In this document: piece after piece, positions 12,101-25,262 of the stretch | Numbering within the stretch: the stretch's first letter is position 1 | Layout: every line of letters starts with the position of its first letter | NCBI GenBank assembly: GCA_026874595.1 | Contig: CM049306.1 | Location: 89,324,642-89,388,641, forward strand | Direction of reading: 5' to 3' | DNA length: 64,000 bases | Source: Sipunculus nudus | Taxonomy: Eukaryota > Annelida > Sipuncula > Golfingiida > Sipunculidae | Notes under the pieces: model-generated | Databases searched by the model: none | The model's input: only the letters and a program-made list of their open reading frames with translations | What the model was told of the DNA's origin: nothing | Translations under genes and position numbers: made by a program

Positions 12101-15100
12101 ATTTCTGATGGATGGTGTTCTGAATGTAAAACGGCTCGGAATCGTCCAGCGACCTTCACCTGTCCCTTGTGAGGGCGGACCTCATGAATAGCTGCGGAAA
12201 TCATCAGAAAATGCTTTTATTAAAACAAATCCCGTTTGTTAGCAGTTGAGAATCCCCTAAATCACGTGAACAATAACACTCCCCTTAACCGCATGAACAA
12301 TTTAATTCTATTGAACCCATTAATTTGCTTTGAGTTCCCTAGGAATTGATTTAACAGTAAAAGCAGTTTAGAATCCACAAGTCTCTGGTGAGAGTACACA
12401 ATGTCAAAGCATTTTTTTAATGTAAATGTTTTTTTTTCTCATGATTTTTTTTCACTAAATCATGACTATATGGCGCTATTGATCAAACAATGTTCACTCC
12501 TCAGTGAAACCCTCTTGGCTGCTGTACTGCAAGCAGGCACTGTAAACCTTGACCGGCCACTATAATTTCATTATGTTATATTCCATGAAATAGCGCCACA
12601 ATTATGAGTCCAAGTGTCTACTGTTTCCCGTACAAATTTCTTCTTTAGATCAAGTATTATTCTATCAAGAACACTACATTATATAAATACCTTGAACATC
12701 CTACAAAAACGTTCTATCAGAATATGCTTATTGGAACATCTAGTACTACAGAAGGCTAAAACGTTTCCTTAAGATAAGACTGCAAGGAAATATTCTGATT
12801 TTTTTTATTAATCAAAATACTATAAAACTTATAACTCAAGAACTACTTTATAAGACAAAATGAAGAAATTTTAAGTCACAGAATCGGTCTGTCCCTTACC
12901 GCTATCAAACGCTTTACTGGTTCCCTTCAAGACCTCCAGGGTGAGCGCTGCCACGATATCTGCTTGACGAGCTATAGCATCGGCCCGCTCAACCGCCTCC
13001 ACTCCGAGGGCTGTGATCATCTGAGTCCCGTTGATTAAGGCAATCCCCTGAGAATGCGACCACAGGTCTCAACAGGTCAGTTTGAGAACATAAACAAATT
13101 CCCCTTATTATTTTCCCTTATTTCCTGTGTGCTAGCTCTGCAGTATCTCTGCAGTATCTCAGCAGTATCAGGTATATGCCTGATATTTAGATTTTTGGAA
13201 TGTGCAACGTAAAATGAGGTACTTTCCAGGTCAGTCTGGATGAGGGTTAGGCTTTAGCACTTAGGATTACGCATTAGGGGGTGAGGATAAAGAATGATAA
13301 TTTTTTTTACCTACATTGTATAATGGGAGGAGGGGTCATAAGAATGTTAATAAATCATCTGGGATATGTGTAAATTATGATATAGGGCGGTCAAGATTTT
13401 GATGTTGCAAAATAATTGTTGGCCAAACAACAGGGATGAGTTTGTAGCATTTTACGTGCGGTTGGTTGACCACTGAAGACTTTGGCGAGGCACTAAAGAA
13501 GAGGAAGAGGTGCAAAGTAATGTGTAGCGTTCGATGAAAAAAAAAAAGAGTCAGGGTCGTGACTGAGACACACACAGGGATTAGTGAGGCAGTACGGATA
13601 TGGAGGAGGATTTAGAAATGCAGATGAAGGACAAATATACATTGATCGAGCCAATAGCGATGTACATAAAAGAGAATTGGCTGGTGATGAGACACAGGTC
13701 ACGTGGATCAGGCATTACACAGCAGAGGCGTGGATTGAACACTAAAGATGAAGAAGAGGCCCTAAAGAATCTTGAGATGAATATGAGGCATTACGGATGC
13801 GGATCAGGCATTAGAGATCTTCATCAAGAGATGAGGTAATAGAGATGGTGGATAAGACACCAGGAAGAAAGAACGGTGACGTGGGAAAAACACAAGGTGT
13901 GAAAAGGACAAACGAGAACCGTATGGAGCCCAAGGGACGTGGGAGAATAAACACCAGAGTTGAGTTAACACCGGAGACGCTGGTGTTTCACTGAGGTAAT
14001 TTAACGAGACGCCAAATATATGAGATATGCCAGGAGAGTTTGTGCGATATAAAATTGTGGGTTACCATCCAACATGATTATTTTTATATACATTAGTATC
14101 GCTCTAATTCTCGGCGTTTTGTATAAGATCTAACTCTTTTAAATAACTTTCCTTTCGAATGTAATAAATTTAAACCAGGGAGGGAGGGATCAACGGGTTT
14201 CATGCAAAAAAAAAATTGTCTAAAAAGGTTGTTGGTTAAGAGCAGCCCCCCCCCCCCCCCTTGGATCCGCGCCTGATTTTAACGTAAGAAGTGTATCTAA
14301 AGGATTTGTCCAGCTTGAATCTAAAACTGACACGTTGTTCCACAGAATGACCACAAGGTGGCGCGATAAGTAATAAATAATACTTTTTTCGGTAGGATAT
14401 CCTATGGGATAAAGTGACTGGAATTAGAACTTTTTTGTTAACCGGATAATGTTGAAACATGCAACCTACTGTAAAAGTTATTTATTAATTTACACCGACG
14501 TACCTCTTTGGGACCAAGCTTTATCGGAGATAACCCATTTGTCTGTAATATCTGAAAGATAAACCAGCAGAGACATATATGGTCAAAGGTACAGAAACTA
14601 TCTCGATATTAAATATTAACGTACCGCAAAATGGCAATTAGTACAATATTTTGTCAACAAAGAAAACAAAGTTTTATTAGCAAGAACGTAACGCGGATAA
14701 GTCTATAAATTATTATTATTATAAATTAAGAAAGTGAAATGATCTCAAATGCCATATAATAAGATGTAATAATTATGTTCATTATGTCCACTCACGTATC
14801 TCGCTTCTCCCCAGCCACATTCAGGGCTCCACATTTTTCCTTCTCCCATCATGCCGAGCGCCAGATGTGACAGCGGAGCAAGGTCACCACTAGCCCCGAC
14901 GGTGCCCTTCTCAGGTACGTACGGCAGGCACGAAGCTGCAACGGACGTGGCCGTGACAATAAACCAGATCATCATTATATTACGAGACTCAAAGGCCAAA
15001 GATTCAGCGCTATGTAAATATTTCCTGGTGGAGACGTCTTTTCAAACCGTTTGTACTGGGATTTAAATCTTGGTCGCACTTGTGACCATGGGCATGTGCG

Positions 15101-16470
15101 CGTAACATAAACCAACGATTCCCGTTGGTTATAAAGACCAGACAAATCATCCATCCAACATTCAAGAAAATAATATAGATGAACACGTATAAGAAGCGAA
15201 CAAACAGATAAACAGGTCTTGCTATTATAACCACACCCCATCTGATCACACATCAACACATATTTAAAGTGAATCATGCAGATATTTTGCCTGACTTATG
15301 CGGTATGGCGAAATAAAAACTCTGGAACTAACATAAGAAATTTAAATTACCAAAGTAATTGTTGGGCCTAATGATTTATATCATATTGAATTTATGAAAC
15401 AAAAAGAACATACCGTTTTTATGGCAATATTTTCTAATAATAATTTAAATAAATAATAAATTAATTATAAATATATTAATTTAATAAATTAATTATAAAT
15501 TAATTATAAATTTTCTGGATCAGATAACTGTCGATTTCGGTAAAATATATTTCACTCACCGTTGAAAGCATCAATGTATTGCCGGAGTGTTTTGAGTGAG
15601 ATGCCGCTGTACCCCTTGGCCAGGATGTTGATCCTGAGAGCAAGCAGGGTCCGGGTCCTCTCCGGAGACAAGGGCTGTCCAACGCCTGTAAAACATTACA
15701 CAAAGCATTCTCGGCAAATGAGGAACTGAACTCAATCCACTAAATTTTCTCTGTTTTTGACTTAATGATAAAATGTATCACTAGTAAAAATACCCAATAT
15801 AAAATCCGGCAGAAATTGTCATTGTCCGAAGGGACTTATGTGTAGAAGAAACACAGAATATATAATATTTGTTATATGTGTGTCGGTTTAAGATGGATAA
15901 TGACGCCTACAGCGTGGACTAACCGTTATACAATGGCGTCTTCCTTCACAAAAAATAACGGCGATATTTTTTGCTCTATTATAGGAACTAACTGTACACT
16001 GTGTTGAATTGTATAAAAAATAAGGAAATTAACTTTTATGATATAAAAATGATATCAGGTTTGGTGATATAAAATCGTTCAAGTTTGCACGCTATGTTGG
16101 TCGGCCACAAATTATTGATCACATGAGGTACTGCATTCTACTCCTCTTAAAACAACCTTACTAAATACAATACCTGCTGCATGCGACCGAATCAGGTTCT
16201 CTTGTAGTTCTCTGAAAGAGGAATTACAGGTGAAGATTGGCTAGAGATTATGTATTATACATCAATAAAAAAAAATTATATATGATAAATTACCCGACTA
16301 TACCTATATTTCAGTTATGACTGAACGATTTTTTAGATGAGTGTACAATACACATGCAGTGGGTGCAAATAACGGAATAACAAATCGGAAATTGCAGCGG
16401 ATTATATTCCCGATTACATAGGGAAGGAGTACTATGCTGTTATTTTTCTTCTTGAATATTTTACAGACAT

Positions 16471-16540
<70 letters not shown>

Positions 16541-18489
16541 CTTACTCTAACTTATCCCGTCCGATGGTTGTCCGTGCAAATTTACCGAATCCAGTTGTGA
16601 TACCGTAAACCACTAGAAGGAAATGAAAATACAAATATTATTATATTTTGAATATTAATCGTTTGCGTGTATACGTCTATTTTTTATAAGTAACACTATC
16701 CAGTTTAAAGTGTTTTTCATATCAATGTCATTAAAGGGGATGTGGCGAAATCTAAATGTTCAAGTTCTAAAATCAACAGATGAATTTTTCGTTCATTCAT
16801 GTTTCAGTAAACGCGCGTAAAATAAAAAAGTAAATTCAGAAAATTATACATACGTATGACATTTTTATTACATGTGTAGAAAATAAGCAGATATATATAC
16901 CAGGGTTGGGTCCAAATACTTTTAAAATAATCGATTACAAATACAATAACTAAAACAATAATCGATTACAATTACAATTACTTTTGTGTTTTCAAAAAAG
17001 TAATCGATTACAATTACAAATATCTTTTGAAGTAATTGGAATTACTTTTGCAATTATAACAGGCCGACAAAAAACCATACCTGCATTATCTGGTCACCTA
17101 ACAATGCATGTGAAGTAATAGTTCTATAGAAATATGAGCATTGTGCTTTGTGTACACTCTAAGAAAAAAGGGTTCTTGGGGGTTCTTTGAGAGTTCTTTG
17201 AAGAACCACGGGGTTGAGTAAAGAACTCTTGGGTGTTATGAGGCAAAACAGGGATCTTTAAATGAAGGTGGGTTCTTTGGGATGATTTAGGGTTCTTTGA
17301 GAGGCATGAGGGTTCTTTGGAAGTGATTCTTGTAAAACAGGGTATATTAAGAGGTGATTCTATAACATGACAAATTAAACGCTTCCGAGAGAGAAGGCGT
17401 TCCTTAGAGATATAAAGGAGTCTAAATTTAAAGGTTGAACTCAAGTATTAAAATAGTTGTATTAATAATTATTAGTGTGGTCCGAATACAGATCTACATG
17501 ATATTATGATTAAGGAAATTTAAGTTATTTTTTTTCAATTAAATAATCATGCAGTCACTCTTACTAGAAATTTTGGTCTAGTAAAGTAATTCATAGCTGA
17601 ATTAGTTTTGGCAATTAAAGATTGTATGGTGGTGTATATAATTAAAAAAATATGTGTTATTAATAATCATTATCTATACATTTAAAATGGAAATATGACA
17701 GACTCTAGCCAGGGTTACACAACACGGCAATCCCAATTTTCAGCATTTCAGTGCGATTGGCGTGTAGTGTAAACAGCATTTTTCAGCTGCATTCATGTAA
17801 AAACGAGGCGACGACACTCACTGGCGTTGCTTAATCGTAAATTGATACGCTTTCGCGCCAATCTTACAAGTGCCGGGTATTGAGAACAGTGTGCTGACCA
17901 GTGCTGACCAGTGGAGACAGATCCAGGTTCAGCTGAAGTACTGTACAGACTGCAAGTTAGTAACGTCACAAACAGACAGTGAAGACTATAAGGTAAGTTT
18001 ATGAATGTATTAATTTACCCACTGAATATTTGTTTACTCTATCTGGAAAGAAATGCTATATATCATCTACATGAGTTATAACACTTAATTGAGCTTTAAA
18101 GTTGCAAGTTATATATCGGGATGCATCGCTGTAAGAAAAATGCGCAGTATATGTTTTTGACGATACACAATCAGTTTGGATTATTTATAACACAGATGTT
18201 ATATTATATCATTTAAGTGTACAGTGTACAATGGGTATATACACAGCTTGTGTCAGCACTATAGTATCGTGGATGTATTACTGTACCCAAGGCAAGTTTC
18301 CAACATGGCCCGGGCATAGATTCCCTTTTGACAGTGTAATTATCAAACCTCTCCAATACGTCGTATGTAGGCCAGTGCTTGCGAATATACAAGTTGGGTG
18401 TATGTATGTTTGTGTGAAGAGTATATTTACATATATTATGGTGCGCAATTATGTTAATATATTTGTGCATATATATACATTTATATGTG

Positions 18490-18544
<55 letters not shown>

Positions 18545-19191
18545 AATACATATGTGTGTGAGTGTGCGTGTATTTGTTCTGTGTATTCAAGAGGTTCTAT
18601 AACTGATGTTCTATTATACTATTATGGTCAGGGGAAGTACGTTTTAAAATGTGTTTCTTTATAAAGGTCAGTTGATATCGATGATAATACCAGATGTAGG
18701 TTGCAATGTGTACACCATGCACATGTGGAATGAAAAATGAGTAGCCATTAGGTGGCCATCGGCCCATCAGTGGGGGCTGGTCACAGCATGGGGTATACAC
18801 GTTAGTCTTACAGTGCCTGAGTGCTAGGCTGTATAGATACATCCGATTGTGAAATCACAGAAACAGTCACTGGTCACGGGGTGCCCTGAAAGGCAAAACA
18901 CTGGGCTTCAGCATGCTCACATTTTCACTGTTTGGGGTCATACTGTATATCCAACACCAAACATGTTATTCTTGTAACCCTAAATTCAGTTGTATTTTTT
19001 TCAGGTTTGAAGAATAATGCTGCAATATTAACGATCCCGGGTCTTTTTGGGGAAAATGAAAACCACCTGTTCCTCCATAAACAGGTAATTATGTTGTTAC
19101 TTTGTTTTAAATAAGAAATATAAATATTACTAACTTCATGGGGCAGAGGTACAGTGAAACATGCCTGTTTACATTTTAAATTTAGCTATCA

Positions 19192-19229
<38 letters not shown>

Positions 19230-20415
19230 TGTTTGTGGGGATATATTCCTCTATTTTGGCACACCTAACTTTCTGCGATGCTGATCTAGAAAAACAGGTT
19301 TTGTCGGTCTTTATAATGCAAAAAAATAAATACTCAGGGCCGCTAACACTGGGACTGTTTTAATGTAAATAGACTTAATTTTTCTGTAACCTATAGACAA
19401 CTTTAGGGTTACTTCAAAATAAATCAGTACATAATTGCTGGTTTTATTTATATTGGAATGTGTATTTTCAGTTACAGGAAGAAACGTCGCAATACCAATA
19501 CTAAAGTTCACTTGTGGTCAGGATGTACGCCATGATGACGAATTGCACGTGGTGGCAGTAGCTGTAATCTCACCTGTGATGACGGCTCCGTATACGTTAC
19601 GATGGGGATTGCCCTTGTGATGGCGGCCTATTGGGCATATGGGTTTCAGTACCCGAAGTGCCTGAGAAAGACTTTTTCTTTTTTTAGAGGAGTTTGTGTT
19701 TGGACTTAAAGCTCTAGGACTGTGCATATATCTGTTGTGAGGCTGCACACAGAGCTTAACGCATTAATGGACCTATTACCTATAGTGGTGTACCGATTAA
19801 TCGATTAAATCAATGATTGGTCGTTTTCTTTCAAAATCGATTGCATTTTTGCACAAACGATTAAAAATGATTATGTAAGCACATGCAAAGAATATAATCC
19901 TGTCAGACATATACAAGCACAGGGTAATGAACAGCATTAAAATTGAACCTTACATTTATTGCCAACCATCATCCAGCTTCAAGTTGACCTTGGGTGAGGA
20001 TGGATTGATGGTTTCTAATGAAGGATGCTTTTTTTTTATCCTGACATTTATGGGTTGGATATATACATGGAGTATGACTGTAAGTCAGAAAAATAATTGC
20101 TACTGGCCAATATAATATGCTGAAACCGAAAAGAAATCCTTCTTCAAATATACTATATATATAGTATTACACCCAGAGATGCAGCATATATTGCTTTAAT
20201 ATGATGATGATACCACCGAACGTGATGACAGTAAAATATAATTCTTCCAGTAAAAGTTTCACCACATATAGAATATCCATATTTGTGTTTTTCAACAATA
20301 TGTAGCAGATTTTAAAATAATTTTAATCTAATGACATTCAAAGACAAGCATGACATTTTAGAAACAATCAGGTTTGAAATTCTGATCTTTATTCCTTAAA
20401 GGATCTTAGAGGTTA

Positions 20416-20485
<70 letters not shown>

Positions 20486-21495
20486 GTTATATGTGGTTAT
20501 ATGAAGAGATAATTGTAGGACATTGATTGATTTATTCATAAATATATGTTTCTTTTCATCTTTAATATATATATATATAAAGAAAAAGAGATAATAAATG
20601 GTATGATTACCTCTTAATCTTATATAATGTACATGTATATTAAGGGTAATGTAACCTGTTTTGTATAGAGGCATCCTTGTGCTTCAATATATATTATTTT
20701 CAATATTTAAATAAATGCAAATAAATATATTATTTATGTATATTATGGTATTTGTATTTATTTTTTTTTATCCAGTAGTCTGGACCCCATATCAGGATAA
20801 GATATTGTTTATCAGTATGAACTCAGTATCAATATGAAATCAGTATGAACAATTTTTGTAATCAGCAATAAAAGGGGGGGGGGTATCTAAAGAACCCTAA
20901 AGGTGCCCCAAAGCTCTATAAGGTTCTTTAATGAACCCTACGATCAAGATAATATAAAGTTGTTTAAACAACCCTAAGGGTGTTTTAAAGAACGCTATCA
21001 TAGGGTTCTATTAAAGAACCCTGAAAGTGTTTTAAAGAACCCTATCATAGGGTTCTTTTAAAGAACCCTTGAGGTGTTTTAAAGAACCCTATCAAAGGGT
21101 TAAATTAAAGAACCCTAAGGGTGTTTTAAAGAACCCTATCATAGAGTTCTTTAAAAGAACCCTATCATAGGGTTCTTTAAAGAACCAAATAGGGTTCCAT
21201 ATTTGTGACAACGTAAAGAACCCTATTGAGTTCTTTGAAGCACCTTTCGTTCTTAGAGTGTACTTTGAAACTATAAAAGATTTTTTAAATATTTAATAAT
21301 ACCATCACTTTGAATGCTGTTATTGTATATTACTCTCACATTTTACACAGAACTTGAAAGTAATTGAAAAGTAATTGTTCCAACAATTACTTATCGAAAG
21401 TAATCGGGATTTCAAAAAGTAATCGATTACAAGTACAATTACTTGAAAAAGTAATTGTAATTACAATTACTTCAATTACAATTACTTTTAGACCA

Positions 21496-21568
<73 letters not shown>

Positions 21569-23243
21569 GTTAACACTCTTTGCTCATATATGAACAGAAA
21601 TATGAACATTCAAAATGACACCTGAAGATGTTACCTTTATTTTCAGCCACTATCTCCTCTAACATATTCCTGGCTTTGATGACTTTATTTGTTGCTTCAT
21701 CAGTCAGCTGTCAAAGTGTAAAGGGGCACAACATATTAATCACATGATTATCTTATAAAAGCATCAGTGCTTATGGACAAGTTCATGTAAGCCTATAATC
21801 CTGGGCTTCATTTCTGACAAAACTTTATTTGAGCCAAGCATAAGATAAATGTAAAAATTAGAAAAAAAGCACCACAAAATTGATTTTTTTTGGCAAATAA
21901 ATAAATGATCCTAAGATATTTCGCAATAATGTTTGACTTGCATGCTTCGAGTCCTTAATAGCTTTTTTTAAAGATATGCATGGAAACGGACAAATTCTTA
22001 TGTTGACTATATGCACCATTTAAAGAATGGCCAATTTTTGTATTTTTCCTGGCAAGCTTTAAAAAAATTCAAGATTGTGTCTCGATCAATAAATAAAAAA
22101 AAAGAGTACAACTTCGCCCCCTCGCACTGTATAATGTGTGGACAGATTCCGAAGATCATTTTTTTGAGTGTGTGGCCTAAACATTCAGTTGTGTGGCATG
22201 ATCCAAGCATCAGTTAAGAGCTGTGAAAGAGGCCTGTTGGAACTTTAAACCTTTCCAAAAACGGACACTTGAAGATATTTTGATATATGGAGTGAATGCC
22301 AGGTTTTTACCAAGACTTTAAAGCTGTGTTTCCATGTGCGCCTATATGTGCGTATGGGCGTATGTGCGTAAAAAAACATTGTTGTACATGTATTTCCATG
22401 TATGCGTATATGCTTATATATATATATATATGTGTGAAATCGCAGAAGTATATCATTGTACAATAGACCTACAGCAGGTCTTCCCAAAAAAGATGCTTGT
22501 ATGATGAGCGTTATTTTTACCCTGAGTTCACTCAGACCCTATATATACCCCCCCAGTAAACGCATATACACACATATATATATGTGCACATATATAACAT
22601 CAGTTAAAACTCGAACAAACGATTTTCCCGCATAAACAAATATAGGCGCACATGCAATGGAAACACAACACAGCTTTAAAGTGCACCTTGGCTGGGCCGT
22701 TGTAAACACTTACTCGTATCTTCAGCTGTCCTTTTCCCAAACGAAGCAAGTCGTCACAGGTGAGACTGTTCCCGTCCAGTGATATATACTACAGTATAAA
22801 GCAAATGTTTTTAACAAGTCTTTACACATATATGAAATTTGTTGTAGTATATGAACTATTTAACGTTAAAACTCGTCCAGGGATAAATAGTATAGTGCAC
22901 GAAAAAATACGCAACAAAATAAATCCCCTACAAAACCACAATATACCCGAAAAATATAAGTAATAGTCAAGAGGTATGAACTACTACCTGCTATAATAGA
23001 CAACTATGAAACTAGTCCAGACATATGATTTAAAATATACGAAAAATATAATTCATAATGTAAATGTATAAGTATATAATCTGCAAGTGTAAGGGAAACA
23101 CCATAACTGTTATTATCCTTGCAAGAAATTAACTGCTTGTGTAAGAAATTCCATACCCAAAGATATATAAAACATAACACCAAATGTGAAACATAATCAC
23201 CTATAAAATTAAATTCAAGAATATATATTACTGTACATGAAGA

Positions 23244-23293
<50 letters not shown>

Positions 23294-23298
23294 ATAAG

Positions 23299-23344
<46 letters not shown>

Positions 23345-25094
23345 TTAAAAGGTTTGCATTTAAAAGCACTGAGTCGCATTTTAACACAAGCAGTATTGAG
23401 CAAATTATTTTATCAATGTCCTTAGGCTATATCATGCAGTTGCTGGGGCACTTACCTCTTTCGGGTCTTCATTTTTTCCAGGTCTTTCTTATCATCAAGG
23501 AAAAGATATGTAAAAAATAACAACATTATCAAAGAATAGGGTCAGACCCTACAGGTATCATGGCCTGTTGAATGAGGGTGACGATACTGACACAAAGGCA
23601 GATTTAGGGGGGGGGGTCGGCTTATAGGGGCGTCCTATCCCCTTTAAGAAAGAAAATAGAACTAAACATCACCGAAACTACCCAAGATTAACCATTTCAG
23701 CATTAATTTCAGAAGGTAACCTCGCTCATACCCACCCCTCCTGGCGCATCGCAGTTCTAAATTCATGTATATATAGGGTACGAATACTATACTAAGTATA
23801 TTTGTCATTTTAAACCCTGATTTCACGTTTTATTTGCATGATACTAAGGATAAATCTCAAGTTATAATCTGTTATTATCTGGTGTTCCAGATTTCTCTTG
23901 TTTGCCCTGTAAGTTTTATTTGCATCTGTCTGCGTATAGTGTCTGCATAAGTTACATATTCTTCCATAACTGGGACAAACATGGACCAAAGTATAATTGC
24001 AACATGTTTTACAATAAAAATGTACATGTATATTTGAATGTCAACGAAAAATTGTAAAATGATTAAATATGTTTTACATATTACAGATATACCTGCGTCT
24101 AAGTATGTCAGGCCTGTAACAATGCATATATCGAAAAAATCTAAGCACCGAATCGAAGCAAGTCAAAATCAATAATCCTGTCGGGCATCCAATAGTAGAT
24201 TATTTTATAGATGTATTCTAGTCACATTAATATCTTTCTAATCTCCTGCTAATACCTAAGAACAAATTAAATCCATATATAATGCAGTAATATTTTTAGG
24301 GGAAAAGTCACATCCAAAATACTTTATTTAATACATTGGCCTTTTTCTTAGAAAATAAGAATTTGACAATCAAAAGGACTAGTCCCCCCCCCCCCCCCGG
24401 TAAGGACATCAGCCCATGAGACCCCCCCCCCCAACACCCTCACCCCACAAACCTCGATAAAGAAGACAAAATCCCAAATATCACAGTATTCATGATTTAA
24501 CATTGATTAAAACATTTACATATATGAGCTGACAGTTATGAAAATATAATGAGGCATTTGAAAAGTACCAAATATTATTGAGGAAATTTGAAGGAACTGT
24601 AAAATCAATGATGAAATTATCCCGAAAGTTAAGAGGTATGAGAGTAAGGGGCACAAAATGTACTTTGTCTCCATTTCTAAAAAAGGTCAGGTTGCCGTGT
24701 CCACCTGTTGATCTGTAGCCGTGTCAATACATAAATTCTCATATACATTATAAAGTTCATCTTATATCATCTGAATAAAAAGCGTTTAGCAGATGTAAAG
24801 CTCCGATAGAATCGATAATCGGATTGAATTGAACACCACTGAGCAATTCAAAGGCCTTTAGGTAAACCAGGGAAGCTAGGTGGATATTATCGCACCACCG
24901 TGGATACAAGAAGAACATCTTACAAACAGACCAGTTCCCCAAGACAATAACACATCAGACTTTCTTGCATATGACTGAGGAACAACTATGTAAATGCCAC
25001 GAAAGATCTGTTGATAGGATACACTTGTTCCGGGTAATAGGTAATCTCAGCGGGTCCAAGACCAGGGCTAGACATGTCACTCTCTAGCACTGAA

Positions 25095-25142
<48 letters not shown>

Positions 25143-25196
25143 TAATAATAATAACAATAATAATAATTATAATAATAGTAATAATAATGATTATGA

Positions 25197-25262
<66 letters not shown>

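Larger units (their letters stand above)
17155..21260. mobile_element. Nested element with CACTCTAAGAA termini and GGGTTCTTT arrays
   Basis: Termini CACTCTAAGAA and TTCTTAGAGTG are exact inverse complements, each flanked by TA. Just inside, both ends carry tandem-like copies of GGGTTCTTTGA / TCAAAGAACCC (17,170-17,320 and 20,885-21,250) that would pair across the element. TA flanks fit a Tc1/mariner-type insertion, while the CACT start could also suggest a CACTA-type element. No transposase was recognised. Confidence 0.6.
16901..21502. mobile_element. hAT-like element with TAATCGATTAC subterminal repeats
   Basis: The left end CAGGGTTGGGTCCAAATAC and the right end, read inward as CAGAGTTTGGTCTAAAAG, form imperfect inverted termini. 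Both are followed inward by dense copies of TAATCGATTACAATTAC-type motifs (16,930-17,050 and 21,365-21,490). Flanks are ATATATAC and ATATATAT, an imperfect 8-bp duplication within AT repeats. No transposase was recognised. It lies in HAL intron 4 and surrounds another element at 17,155-21,260. Confidence 0.6.

Noticed and set aside
13493-13839. Plus- and minus-strand frames in a purine-rich stretch
   Set aside because: Composition (GAGG/GATGAGG-rich) explains the open frames; no recognisable protein and it lies in a HAL intron.
18213-18590. 125-residue minus-strand and 104-residue plus-strand frames
   Set aside because: Both cross the AT microsatellite and overlap each other; no splice-site or homology support.
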